Part shown: piece after piece, positions 21,401 to 32,558 of the stretch
Layout: the number at the start of each line of letters is the position of its first letter
Position numbering within the stretch: the first letter of the stretch is position 1
NCBI GenBank assembly: GCA_009599575.1
Contig: VWND01000073.1
Location: 1,426,001 to 1,490,000, forward strand
Source of the DNA: Blumeriella jaapii
Taxonomy: Eukaryota > Ascomycota > Leotiomycetes > Helotiales > Drepanopezizaceae
Length of the DNA: 64,000 nt
Direction of reading: 5' to 3'
Program-made: the position numbers and the translations under genes
The notes under the pieces: generated by a model
The model's database searches: none
What the model was told of the DNA's origin: nothing
Seen by the model: the letters and a program-made list of their open reading frames with translations, nothing else

Positions 21401-22365
21401 GACTTCGCAGAAATCACTTAGCATAGTTCGTTGTTTCTGGTATGTCGTGTCGTGTTATGGAGTCGTCAAGTGCGCAGACTTCCACCGGCGCAACAGGTAG
21501 CGCTGTAAGCTATGGCTCGGTAAGAGTGATTTCAAAACAGGGAGTGCAAAGACATCTTCCGTGATATACTAAGAACACCTGAGCGCATGTGACAATCTCG
21601 TCGACCACAGCCAGCGAAATCTCCTCGACGCCCTTAATCTTTGTAATCAACGCCATCTGGCTTTTCCGGTTTTTACATCGAAGATCCGTTCTCGCCTACC
21701 GTGCTCGCTTCGGCTCCATGATGCAGCAGAAGGTCATGCTTGATATGGGCGTAAAGGGCGGGAATAACTTCGAGCATCAAGTGACTGCTGATCATGGACA
21801 CGGTGCTATGTTCCTGACCACGTATAGTCAAGGAATAGTATTATCCATGTGTAGTATTGATATTGGTATTAAGGATGGTTTGCCGTAACATGTTGTGTTG
21901 TCCTAGTTCGGCCTCAGAAATGGAGAGCGCGAAGAGGCAACAATTGCTAGTAGAATTTCATATAGCGACCCTTGACACTTCTGTCAGCCGCTTACGCGTA
22001 TAGAGACAATTCTATTCCTGTGATCGAGCTTCGTCGCTGCGCCCTGCAGAACGCGGAAGCTCCCTCGGAATGTCGTTCAAATTGTACCTTGCGACCGAAG
22101 GCGTTCTTAAAGTCGAACATATAGTCCAAGACAAGAGCTCGAAAACGCGTGGGTCTGCACGTACCTTGTGGCGAAGTGTGACTATGCTGACCTCGTAGGC
22201 TCCGCCGGGATAGGTGAGAGATGGCGTGCTTAGGGAGTTAATGGATGGTCGGTGAGCCACGATAACAATTGCCGAGCCTGGATCCGGTAGTGTTCTCCCA
22301 GAAAACGTTCAGAAGCCGGTGAGGCCTCGTGACCTTGTCACAATTGTCTGCATGTACTCAAAGGC
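18483..22365. other. 3.9 kb gene-free region rich in GTACAGTAC motifs
   Basis: Upstream of the CBM48 gene and downstream of the J-protein gene. No gene is supported. The stretch 18970-20800 contains at least a dozen copies of the self-complementary GTACAGTAC / GTACTGTAC type (for example 19012, 19029, 19687, 19826, 20066, 20496, 20660, 20770). It also has ATGCC microsatellites at 19898-19914 and 20886-20962 and a TCAGATG triplication at 20198-20222. Confidence 0.6.
20886..20962. repeat. ATGCC/ATGTC pentanucleotide microsatellite
   Basis: About 15 pentamers of ATGCC grading into ATGTT and ATGTC. A shorter GGCAT run of the same sequence class lies about 1 kb to the left (19898-19914). Confidence 0.85.
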
Positions 22366-23616
22366 TCACACAGCTTCAAGGACTCCTGTCTCGCCATCCC
22401 CGTTACGCACAGCATCATCGAGTTTAACGCAATCCTCTTTTTCCGAAACGGTCAAGTCGTCGAGCTCGGCAATTGGAGCAGCGGGCTCGGTCTTGCTGGT
22501 GTATCCAAATTCAAACGTGCATTGTCTCTTTTGATCTCCCTCTGCAACTGCTGCACAGCCTTGATGTGTTTCTTGCTCTTTTCATGAGCCTTGTACTGGT
22601 TCTCGCTCTTGAACACCTTTTGGCACACAACACATTCAATTTGCTCGACCTCCGACTCCTCGGATTCCTCGGACTCTGAAATGGTGTGGTCTGGTTCTTG
22701 GGACCTTGCCCAGTCTTGGACCACGTGTTTGCTGAGTTTGGCCTTGTTGGCGGCTCGAGAACGAGCTGCTTGTGCGGTGGCTGCGTCACGAAGTATTTTC
22801 TGCCGGTCTGCTTCGGTCTGAGAGTTGGGGATGTATCTCGGATCTCTCCTTCTCACAAAAGCCACGAGTGACCTCACGGCATCGTTGAACTCGCGTATCC
22901 CCTCTTCCCTGAAACGTTGGTTCTCCTTGTCGATGAGTCGCCTGGTCCGTCGGTCTGGGGCATCTGAGGCTCGGTATTGGTCTCTCCATGAGAATGTCTT
23001 CTTCGTCGTAAAGTTTATCCAGGTTCGGTAGAAAGGCTTGACCACATCCTCGTAGTTGTCCTCCACACTCCCAAATCCAGGATAGTCCACGGGCTCAAGC
23101 CCTTCCCAGTCACACGCAGCATCTTCCTCCTTGGCGAGCTGTGCAAACGCGCTCTGGAGCATGCCGTAGAACCCGTTGGGCGCATCCGACATGGGAACGC
23201 TGCTGTTGAACTTGCCCATCAAGCTCACAATGTGCCCGGCGCTGGTGATTTGGACATTGTTCTGGAAGCTGTCTTCTGCTAGCCCATCGCCGCCTCGCAA
23301 TATGGAGTCGCGGTGCGCGTCGTACCAGGCTCGTTCCTGGGGGTCGGAAAGGACCTCGTTGGCAGACTGGACTTCGGCGAATTTTGCAGTTGCGTTTTCC
23401 ACGTCCCCAAAATTCCGATCTGGGTGGAGTAGAAGGGCCTGTTTTCTGTATGCCTTTTTGATCCTACGTCGAAGTTAGCCCGCTCAACAGAGCCAAGGTA
23501 CCAGATCCTGACTCGTCTTCTGTTGCATGTCGATCGACACCGAGGACCTCATAGTAGCATCTCTTGACGGGTTCACTATCCTGAGCGCCGGCCGCAGAGG
23601 ATTGTTGCGCGCCCAT
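22366..23616 (-). CDS. JJJ1: Jjj1/DNAJC21-type J-domain zinc-finger protein (3' frame broken, short C-terminus)
   Basis: Exon 1 is 23616-23513, followed by a 49-bp intron (GTCAGG...CGTAG) and exon 2 from 23463. The J domain spans the intron: [16 protein letters not shown] | [55 protein letters not shown], with the HPD motif at about 23423. The conserved middle follows ([38 protein letters not shown]), then charged helices and a U1-type C2H2 finger ([23 protein letters not shown]). In yeast, Jjj1 stimulates Ssa ATPase on cytosolic pre-60S particles to release Arx1. The uninterrupted frame ends at 22452 after LNLDTPARP. The family-like residues [27 protein letters not shown] continue one frame over, to TGA at 22366-22368. 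The second C-terminal zinc finger usual in this family is not found downstream. It diverges from the F-box gene across 224 bp. Confidence 0.8.
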
Positions 23617-23840
23617 GATGTCGACTGGATGGTGTAGTCTCGTCGAGAAAATGTCGTTGATGCGAGAGGCAGGACGACAGCCTTGCAACATATTTCGACG
23701 GGCAGTGCGCCGTTCGGCCCGCATCTTCCGACCTGACCAATCATGTCTCGGTCGGCCCGAAACCGCCGGACTGGCGATAACGATAAACCCCAGATTTCAT
23801 TCCCTCTCACGGCGTCCACAACAACGCAATACCTTCGACA
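23617..23840. promoter_or_regulatory. Shared divergent promoter region (JJJ1 / F-box gene)
   Basis: Only 224 bp separate the two start codons, so this short region must carry the upstream control sequences and 5' UTRs of both genes. I recognise no defined TATA box or factor site. Co-regulation is possible but not shown. Confidence 0.45.
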
Positions 23841-25610
23841 ATGGCGCCCAAACGTTGCCACGCAGACTCGAGGCCCGATGCGACGCTGCCGTCGGCCAAA
23901 CGTGCTCGCGTCGAAGACGACAAGACATCAAGGCTTTCTGACGAACTCCTCATCCGAATTCTACACCTGCTGCCTCTCCCAGCTCTCCTTCGCAGCCACC
24001 TCGTCTCTCACCGATTCTACCGGCTTTCGTCTGACTCCCAAGTATGGAAAAGTCGGTACTACGACCGCTTCGTGCTGCCCCGCGCGCTACGAATCCCGGG
24101 TATCAAGAGCGTGCCTTCGAAGGAAGAGGCGCTCGTCTTTAGCTCGAGGAGGAGTAAATGGCTGAGCGATGGAGGCCTGGTCAACAGGGACGATGGCGAA
24201 AGAACCGACTGGAAAGGGAGGTACAGGTTACGACACAACTGGAGCAGAGGCGTATGCGCGGTCCGAGAGATCCGGTTGAAGGAGGAAAGGGGCGCTGGGA
24301 TGCGGGTGAGGATGGCAGACGGGGTGGTGTTGACGGTGGATGCGGACGACGGACTGCGAGGATGGGATCTGAAGGGAAAAGGTCTCCTTGCTCATACCGG
24401 GCTCGGACCTGGTGAAGCACCTACTTGTCTCGCGGTCGACGAGCAGGAGGGCAGTGGTGGTAGACTGGGAGTTGCAGTTGGCTTTGAAGATGGCGGCTGG
24501 CAAACCTGGAATCTGGATATCCCGCAGAAGACTTTCGTGGCCGGCCATAAGCACCCCCCTTCAAGTAGTGGGCCCTTGAGCGCGGTTGCTTTCGCAGATC
24601 CCTACTTGCTTACCATCACAGAGGGACAATTGCTGTCTCTGTACACTTTCCTTCCGGGCGATATAGAGGCTGGGCTCCCACTATCCCAGCCTTCGGGGAA
24701 TCGGGAAGAGTCTGTCGAAGTTCTTGGGCGCTCGGCGAGTGTCCCAGAGGACGATCGACTACCATCTGCGAAAGATGTAGAACCATTGGCTCCTCCCAAG
24801 GCACCCGATCAGCCGCGTCTTTTAGCATCGCTCAAGTCCCATACATCTTGGCCTCCGCTCTCCTTGTCGATCCGAACCACCTCCAGCACGTTGATAGCGA
24901 GTATCGCCTACACGCTTCGAACCTACACATCTGGATACACAGTCGGACTCCAGGAACTTCATCTTTCGCTCACAACCGGAGCCGTCATCTTCTCACGTCT
25001 CACGTCAGCCCTCCCTCAAGGCTTCACATCGATTCTTCTGCCTTCCTCCTCCGCAGCCCCTTCACCGTCCTCAAGTTCGGAAAGTTCTGGCGTCAGGCGA
25101 GAAATCAGCCGTCCAACGAGCCTTTCATATTCGCATCCGTACATCTTGGCAACCCATCCGGACAACACGTTGACTTTGTACCTTTGTACATCAACGGCAT
25201 CGACGCTCAGCATCACACCTGGGACCAAGCTCTGGGGCCACACCTCTTCTGTATCCTCTGCTGAGATCACCCCTAGGGGTAAGGCCGTCAGTGTTTCGAC
25301 CCGTGGCAACGAGCTCCGTGTATGGGAGCTGGAAGGTGGGCTAGGCTCGTCCTCGAATGGAGTGAATGCGGGTCTCAAAAAGCGCGGCCGAACAGGTGTT
25401 GACAAGAGCGTCCGGGTCCGAACGAGCGGGTCGAAGGATGACGCGACGGCCAGGGACTGGGAAGCGGCGAGGGATTTGGCTATGGAAACCTACGAGGATG
25501 AAGTGGAAGGCAGTAGGCAGTGGGTCGGCTTCGACGACGAGCTTGTTATTGTGTTGAAGGAGAGCGGAGGTATGGGCCGACAAGCGCTGATGGTCTACGA
25601 TTTTACTTGA
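23841..25610 (+). CDS. F-box protein with degenerate WD/beta-propeller-like region
   Basis: A single exon of 589 residues starting MAPKRCHADSRPDATLPSAKRARVEDD, with a KRAR-type nuclear localisation candidate. The F-box is at about residues 30-75 (RLSDELLIRILHLLPLPALLRSHLVSHRFYRLSSDSQVWKSRYYDRF), the Skp1-binding motif of SCF ubiquitin ligases. The rest has repeated strand patterns reminiscent of a propeller (VVLTVDADDGLRGWDLKGKG, LGVAVGFEDGGWQTWNLD, KAVSVSTRGNELRVWELEGG), consistent with a substrate-binding propeller, although individual WD repeats are weak. A Ser/Pro-rich low-complexity loop lies at about residues 395-415. The substrate is unknown. The frame is intact throughout, unlike its divergent neighbour. 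Confidence 0.8.
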   Translation: MAPKRCHADSRPDATLPSAKRARVEDDKTSRLSDELLIRILHLLPLPALLRSHLVSHRFYRLSSDSQVWKSRYYDRFVLPRALRIPGIKSVPSKEEALVFSSRRSKWLSDGGLVNRDDGERTDWKGRYRLRHNWSRGVCAVREIRLKEERGAGMRVRMADGVVLTVDADDGLRGWDLKGKGLLAHTGLGPGEAPTCLAVDEQEGSGGRLGVAVGFEDGGWQTWNLDIPQKTFVAGHKHPPSSSGPLSAVAFADPYLLTITEGQLLSLYTFLPGDIEAGLPLSQPSGNREESVEVLGRSASVPEDDRLPSAKDVEPLAPPKAPDQPRLLASLKSHTSWPPLSLSIRTTSSTLIASIAYTLRTYTSGYTVGLQELHLSLTTGAVIFSRLTSALPQGFTSILLPSSSAAPSPSSSSESSGVRREISRPTSLSYSHPYILATHPDNTLTLYLCTSTASTLSITPGTKLWGHTSSVSSAEITPRGKAVSVSTRGNELRVWELEGGLGSSSNGVNAGLKKRGRTGVDKSVRVRTSGSKDDATARDWEAARDLAMETYEDEVEGSRQWVGFDDELVIVLKESGGMGRQALMVYDFT

Positions 25611-28600
25611 TCCACGCACATGGGTTGTGAAGTACTGTATCAAGTCTGGCTTGAACATACCGCGACATGGGTCATAGCTAATAACCCTCCCTCTGCTCAG
25701 TCAATATATTCGCTTGCAGTAAATGATGGCGGCAACACATGAGGGGCGTTCTTGACGTCTAGGTCGGTACTGTAGGTGATTTGTGCGCTTGATTGTTTTC
25801 AAGCTTCGGGTAAACATAAGCGATTCGCTCACTCTCCCTCTTGCTCCACCTCCCAACCCCCCCCCCCCCAAATTTGAACCAGCGTAACAGTGGAGTAACA
25901 TTATGTCATCGTTGATTTATCAACATCCTCTCCTCCTCTGAATAAAATGACAGAGGACCAAGTAGACAAATAAAAAGTACGATATCTCATTGTGTCACAA
26001 ACCTCGTGGTCTTGGTTCCGATATTGATTAGGGTCGGTGACACAGCTCTGGCGGTCAGCCCCCTCGGCTGCGCCGGTTCCGAGGTCACATGGTTGCTCGT
26101 TTTGTTTACAGTTACAAACGAGCACGTACAGTTCGTTAGTTATTTGATACTGCAGATGCCGCTCTTGCGCCAGCTCTTACTTACTCCACGCGCTTCGGCC
26201 GCTTCGCTCAGCTCGTGTCGAGTAACCGCGGACGACTTCTTCGCCTTGAAGATGACATCTCGTCCTTGACTGCGGAGCGGATTCACCTTGATCTGCTGTG
26301 CTGTATGTAGGTAGAGAGGCATTCGGGTTCTTCCCGTCCTCGCATCTCGCTTAATACCTTCTTCCACTGCTGCTCGGGGGCTCTGGGATAGGAGGGATGA
26401 AAGCGAGATTCCTTAAGCACCGCTCACGAATCTGGGATGGGACGTGAAGCTCAGCAGAAGAAGGCCGTTCGTGCTTCACACCCCATCAACCGAGCTCACA
26501 ACACGCACACGTGAGATTGATTTTCGGTCCGTCGACGGCTTCGAGAAAACAAGCTACGGAGTCCATCTGCACTTCATAGCTCTTGTCAGCGCCTCGCTGT
26601 GCGTGCGCGTCTCTTGCATGGACTAGAGTCGCGCGTGCAGCATCGCAGCGCAGTCTACATACAGTACAGTCTCAGCTCTGTTCTTCGCTGCGAACTTGCG
26701 ACGACCCGTCTACATACACTGCTGAGCCGTCGTGCCAGAGGCTCGCTCCAACCACACTACAGGACTACTGTACCTACAGTATAGTACCGTAGATGCGTGC
26801 ACATGCATCTCTCTGCGTTGGTTCCTGGCTGGACTCTGGATCGGGTACCGGGCAAACGGCGCACCGAAACGGCGGTCTGGCCTCAGGTACGGTACAACCG
26901 TACGTGGGCAGTCGTCTCCATCTCCTCTCGTCCTCACCTGGGGCCGGTGGCTGGGGGCGCGACCGTGGGCGCACCGGCGCGCGGCAGAGGCGGTCTGATG
27001 TTCTGGGATGATTCCGGCCGCATCTCTCGAGGCCAGGTATTGAGGTCATTGATGAGCTGGCAGCCGTGCACCAGATGCACGTATGGTCGCACTGCAGGAG
27101 ATGGATCTGAGTCTGGAGGAGAACGGTCCGGCATGGCGGTCATCGTACTAAGATGTTTACGTGGGAGTTCGAGCTGTTTGTGTATGTAGACGTGTCACGG
27201 ACAAGTGTACTGTGTATGGTGTCTTGTGTGTATTGTGTGGAGTGTTGAGTGTGTTGTCTTGTGTCTTGTGTCTTGTGTGTTGAGTGTGGAGTGTTGAGTG
27301 TTGAGTGTTGAGTGTTGTGTTGTGTTGTGTTGTGTGTAATGTGTAGACATCTCGCTCGCTGGCCCTCGGTCTCCCGGCCAACCACGCCCCCCCCGCCCAC
27401 GCTCGCGGTCCGTCGGTTTCTCTATTTGCATTTTCCATTGATTCATTGCATCTCGGCGTCGAATCTTCTCCGGCCCCAGCCATCGCGTTGCCACGTCTCG
27501 TCTCGACTGGTCCGCGTCGTGTGGTTGCAGCAGCAGCATCAATCCACGCCGGCGCTGCAGCGGCTCCCTCGTACGGCAACGGCACCGTCGTCGTACCGCA
27601 GATCACGGACGGCGTACAGGACCTTCACCTGCAGACAACACGCCTGTGCAGACGGTCCAGTGTCCACGAGGAGAGCGAGAAGCTGCGTCGTGGGCTGTCT
27701 GTCTTTCGATCTCGGGCTATTTTCCCATTCGTCGTGGTCGTCGTGGTCGTGGTCGTGATCGTGGTCGTCGTCGTCGTCGTCGTCGTCGTCCTCGTTCTCC
27801 TCGTCCTCGTCTCCCGATACCCACGCCGGCGACCTCCTCTGCGCTCCTCGCGCCCAGTGCAGCAGGCAGCGTATCAGCATCGCATCGAAACGTGCAATCG
27901 AGGCTCGGCCCGCTGCATTCACGGCCATCTTCTCGTTGCATCGGTGCTCATCGCCCGCTCGCGGCCAGACCCCCGGCCGCCGTCACCTCTCGTGCGACCG
28001 TGTCCAGCTGCCGTGGCGCCCTTCTCTCCGGTCGAGATGCGTTGTGCGCGTTCCATTGCATTGCTCGCAGGATTGGGATTGAAGCCTTCGCCGACGCCCT
28101 CGTGCTGCTGACGACGGACGACAAGGCCCGCGACTGGACGACCGCGGCCGTCATCCGTCTCCGGGCTCGTTCGGACCTTTTCGGCACGTGGATTGTCATC
28201 CCAGGGTCGGACTCGTGCTTCCAGATTGCTCGTGGCCGTTGCGGTCGTCGCTGGGCAGTGGGTGGGAGGAGGAGGAGGAGGCCTCCCAAGCGCTCGACAC
28301 GTGAGCCGTGCATTTGGCTCCAATTATCTTGTCTTGCGAATTGGGAATCTTTCTTCTCGCATCGGCCAGCATTGGCAGGGCGGAACAGACGACGATTGCG
28401 TGCAAGCTGGGCTTTGGCTGGGATTGGTGCACAGCTCGTTGCGAGGGGAGACGGGCGAGACTGATAGTGCGGTATCTTCTTCTTCGGTATACACTTGTCT
28501 TCCAGGCACTCCAGGGACTCGCCTGCAAGTTCGGATCCAGCTCAGGACGTGGAGCTTCATTTGCATCGCCGGCTCTCACTTAGTTCCCTCATCACTGGGG

Positions 28601-28638
28601 ACTGGGACACGACAACGCACCTCGCCGTACTTGGACCA
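25611..28638. other. 3 kb gene-free region with microsatellites
   Basis: No gene is supported. Contents: a 13-nt C run at about 25857-25869; GTACAGTAC-type motifs at 26658-26800; a TG/TGTTGAG-rich microsatellite at about 27200-27345; and a (GTC)n/(GTCGTG)n tract at 27731-27800. The tract gives misleading Val/Asp/Arg-rich frames (such as 27446-28111 +). The right part, 28000-28638, is probably 5' UTR or promoter of the 14-3-3-like gene. Confidence 0.5.
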
Positions 28639-29604
28639 ATGGCTTCATCCGAGGTGGACATGAAGTTTCTGGGCAACTTCGCTCGCAACATCCAGGACGA
28701 CCAGCCGCAACTCTCCCACAGCCTCTTCCAAATCCTCGGAAACATCACCATGTTCTCCGACAAAGTCATCCGAGCCCGCAAACTCCGCCGGCTAGACACC
28801 ACCCGCGATACCAAGTCGGTCGACCTGTACTGCCGCATTGTGTGGTATACGCGAGAGTGTCTCAAGATCCTCGAGGAATACGTCTTACCCCTGGTCTCCA
28901 AAACCGTCGAGCTCAAGGTCCTGGCTTACAAACTCCGAGCCAGCTTCTACCATCTCTACGTCCTCTTCCACAATCAACCACCGGTGAGCCTCCAGGCGGC
29001 CCAGATCCACACGCCGCCCGGGCTCCAGTCTCCGCGTGTGGCCAAGCTTGACAAAGGGAAAGGCATCGACCGCAGCTCCCCTGGCGACGACCCCTTCCGA
29101 CCGAGTTCCGTCCAAGCGACCCACCCCCTCGAAGGCGGCCCTGTGGGCGGCGTCCCCAGCGCGTCGCAGGCTCCGTCCGAGTCCGCTCTCAACTTCCTCG
29201 TCCCCGCCGGCGACTTCCGACCCCTCACGCTCCGCTATTTTCAAGAGGCGACCTCGCTCGCCGACAACTTGCTCTGGGGCAGCCACCCCCTGCGCCTCTC
29301 CGTCAAGGTGGAATTCGCTGCGTTCCTCTACGACTGCTTGTACGAGCAGGATCGGTCGCGGCAGCTGGCGAAGGCCACCATCGCGGAGGTGTACAACGCA
29401 AAGGAGGGGATGGACGACGAGATGTTCGAGGAGGCTGCGCAGATGGTGGGGATCCTGGGGAAGATGATGCGGAGAGGGCTGGGGAGTGGAGGGCTGGGGA
29501 GTACGCCGGGCAGTGGTGGCAGTGCCGGGGATCGAAGAACGCCGCCGCGGGATCGGAATCCGCCGTTTGTGGCTAGCAGTCTGGGTATGGATAATCCGAT
29601 CTGA
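28639..29604 (+). CDS. 14-3-3-like fungal protein
   Basis: A single exon of 321 residues beginning MASSEVDMKFLGNFARNIQDD. An upstream in-frame extension to 28495 has no family-like content. The all-helical body has RARKLRRLDTTRDTKSVDLYCRIVWYTRECLKILEEYVLPLV, then VELKVLAYKLRASFYHLYVLFHNQPPVS. After a Pro/Ser/Gly-rich linker (about residues 125-195) come HPLRLSVKVEFAAFLYDCLYEQDRSRQLAKATIAEVYNAKEGMDDEMFEEAAQMVGILGKMMRRG. The last block corresponds to the 14-3-3 helices that include the NxxEGxD-like turn. The order and the inserted linker match the divergent 14-3-3 family protein seen in Pezizomycotina, not the canonical BMH proteins. Phosphopeptide binding is expected from the fold but the Lys/Arg/Arg/Tyr pocket cannot be confirmed by eye. 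The tail is Gly/Pro-rich and unconserved. Confidence 0.65.
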   Translation: MASSEVDMKFLGNFARNIQDDQPQLSHSLFQILGNITMFSDKVIRARKLRRLDTTRDTKSVDLYCRIVWYTRECLKILEEYVLPLVSKTVELKVLAYKLRASFYHLYVLFHNQPPVSLQAAQIHTPPGLQSPRVAKLDKGKGIDRSSPGDDPFRPSSVQATHPLEGGPVGGVPSASQAPSESALNFLVPAGDFRPLTLRYFQEATSLADNLLWGSHPLRLSVKVEFAAFLYDCLYEQDRSRQLAKATIAEVYNAKEGMDDEMFEEAAQMVGILGKMMRRGLGSGGLGSTPGSGGSAGDRRTPPRDRNPPFVASSLGMDNPI

Positions 29605-30084
29605 GCCATCAGTTGATCCGTTGTCGGAGATACGACTGAAGGTCCTGTCAGAGGATGGGACGCCCCTCGTATACTTCTATACGCCCGAGAGCGATTCCGC
29701 GGATGTTGGAGTAAGAAGAGGTGAAAAAGGCGAGGTCAGCGGACGACCAACGTACGGAGTGGCTGGTCGGCGACACGTAAAATAGTCATCGGGGAGCGAC
29801 ACGGCTCCAGGCTGTACATTTTCCTGTGACATTTGTTTTTATACCACAGCGAGCGGCGGCGTAATCGAAGGCTTCTTGGTACCTACCTCCTTATCTACAT
29901 GCTCCCCCACTGGCCGTTCGTTCGTATCTGGTCCTCCATGAATCGAGGAGGAAGACATCGCTACAGAACATCTGCTGTCATTAGAGACGCCAAAGGCTAT
30001 GCTTGTATGTGTGCCTCGATGCCGGACTTCTGACTCTCTTCCCTTGATCCGTTCTATCTAGCTTTTGGGGGAAGACGGTGGAAT

Positions 30085-30107
30085 GGGGGGGGGGGGGGGG
30101 GGGGGGG
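30085..30107. repeat. poly-G tract (23 nt)
   Basis: An uninterrupted run of 23 G in the gene-free region downstream of the 14-3-3-like gene. Confidence 0.95.
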
Positions 30108-31630
30108 ACGTGTGAGTGAAGATAAAGATACGAACATCAACAGGAATATGGATGTGGACATCCTGTAGATATGGCCCGCGTGACGACGAACTGCATCATC
30201 AGAGAGATCTGTAGGTGTCCATCTTCCTATGTACACCTGGTCTGCCTTCCCTCACCTACCCACTGCGCAAATGCTCACGAGCTGCAAGAGGTCAAGTTGG
30301 TGAACGCCCTAGGCACAGAGCTAGGGATCGCCGTCTGCCGCGCTAGCGGGTTCCGGTATCTCCGGAATCTCACAACAGCACAGCGTCTCTTCGTGATGGT
30401 GATAATGCCCAACATGGTTCGTCGGAGAGGAGAGATGGCAGAACACGCTGCACCCTCCGAGGCCGTGTGGTGAGCAGGCTCTGGCTTTTTCCTAAACCGT
30501 GTGAAACGCGTGAGCGGTGGACTTGAGCGCGCACTCGGGCCCAAAACGGAAAGAAGACCAGTTAAGCGAGGCCCGTTGGCCGCTACAGCCGAAGTAAACC
30601 TCGCCGGTACCGTACACACAGTACAGTCCAGTATAGTGCAGTGCAGTATATATGTGCTGTAAACATATGATTGATTTTATTATTATTATCGTAAAATCAC
30701 ATATACACAACGCGTCTCCGACACCGCTGACCCTGGATGGAACCGTTAAGCGGCGATGTGTTAGATATCACGTTCACCGAGGCCAAACCGAGCGCGTTGA
30801 GCCGAAAACTCTCTCTTCAGACGTGGAATCATACAATCATCATCAAAAGTCGAAAACTGGCTTTACAACCTACGAATCCGCGTTTGCAAGATCAGAGTAG
30901 TAAGCATGTAGTGCACTCCCAAGCTCGCGCTGGTGTTATATACTGTATGTACGTACAGCAAGCTGCCTCACATTCACGTAGGCCTGCCTATTGTAAGTAT
31001 GATGATGCTGTGGTTAGCAGTGGAGGAGATGTCGACAGTGAGAACGAGGGTCGATCGAGGAAGGTGGTGCGTTTGAGGTACATGACAATCGTAGCTGATG
31101 ACAGGCACCAACCATCCTGTCCTGTGGAAGGAACGCGTTCTCTTCAAGACCACCCACCACCCAGCTCGACTTGTGATGGTGCGCTTGCGGATTGAGGGAA
31201 CGCGCTCTCCCAGGGTTGTTGCATGCATACGCACGTCCAGCGGAGGCAGAATCGAAAATTAAAGAATACGCAGATTCTCCATTTCGGAGATTCGAAGAGT
31301 GTATTGTAGTAGGGGAAACGAAGGCCTGTGTATCATGTGACATCGTCACATGACAATCCGAGCACTGACCCCTTGTACAGTACAGTACAGTGGAAGTACT
31401 ATGTAAGGTAAGGTATACCACCTGCGCGTATGATACATATCAAAACCGAACTTCTGGTGGTGCGCAGTTTTGGGAAAGCTACCCACAGTATTGTAGGTAG
31501 GTAGGCACAGTCACTCGACGTCACCTTCAAGCTTAGTGAAATTGAGACGAGACCTCTCTGGCTTTTGCTGACTAGAGATTCGAGTGTTTATTTATAGCAG
31601 ATTGCACAGCTTGTCTACGCGTGCTCGGCT

Positions 31631-31631
<1 letters not shown>

Positions 31632-31668
<37 letters not shown>
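31632..31668. repeat. poly-T tract (37 nt)
   Basis: Thirty-seven uninterrupted T. Read on the minus strand this is a poly-A tail-like run, but no retroposed gene is recognisable next to it. Confidence 0.9.
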
Positions 31669-31669
<1 letters not shown>

Positions 31670-32558
31670 ACATTATCCTGAAAGCGATACTGCGATTCTG
31701 GATCGTGCGTTCCTTATGGACTGGGTGAATGTGTCTGGGCGAGTGACCGACTCGTTCCCTTAATCTCGTCGTTCTGTTCGAATAGCCCCTTTTTTCTTTT
31801 TGGAAAGTTCCAAAGATGGTCACAACGAACCTTTGGTATCTCGGGCTGAGAGGTTGAGAAAGCTGCACAGATAAAGCGGGTGGTCAGGAATCCATCCGCC
31901 AAGTGGGGAGAAATATTTTTTTTACTTACAAGTTTTCTTATAATGAATTTTTATTGTTAATGATAAGATTGGTTAATGCAAAGTGTTGAGTTGGGAAGTG
32001 TTGAAAGGCAGAGAAAAGCCTCACGGTGAATAGTGGGCGCAGAAAGGCATACGCCGTAAGCACTTCACATCCATCAATTGTCAGGCTTCCTATGCTCAAA
32101 ATAAACGTTCTAGCTCCCATAACGGAAAACTTGCTTCCTCCCGAAGCGTCTTTCTGCATGGTCCAATAATCCATACACCTCCCAATAACAATAGCAACGT
32201 ACTCGCAGCGCCGCAACGTATATCAGGGTAGTTGATTTCCTAGCCTGCTCAAACTAGAACCAATGGTGCTACCTGCATTACTACAAGTATTTTTCGATGC
32301 CAAATCTCGTCAAGGTGCCCTTTGTTGACTTTCTCAGATGGCCGAGAGTATCGCTAGACCCGACGCCCAGCTTCGCCACCTGCAAAGTAGCAGAAACTTG
32401 GAGCGTAACACTAGCCCCGAAGTGTTTGCATTGTTGCTGTGAATAATATAGTACAGTATTACAAAATCCTCAGCTCCTCGTTCACTATTCTTACGATATC
32501 TTACAGACCCAACATCCTAGCTTTCGAATCGCAGATCAGAAAAGTTCGTGACAACGAG

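Larger units (their letters stand above)
29605..32558. other. 3 kb gene-free region with homopolymer tracts
   Basis: No gene is supported. It contains a 23-nt G run (30085-30107), a 37-nt T run (31632-31668) and GTACAGTAC-type motifs near 30614 and 31376. The Lys-rich minus-strand frame at 31572-31868 is the T run read as AAA codons. Confidence 0.5.

Noticed and set aside
27446..28111. 221-codon frame with a Val run
   Set aside because: The Val run is the GTC microsatellite; the rest has no domain-like pattern and other frames are equally open in this GC-rich stretch.
31572..31868. Lys-rich 98-codon minus-strand frame
   Set aside because: The Lys run is the poly-T tract; nothing else supports coding.
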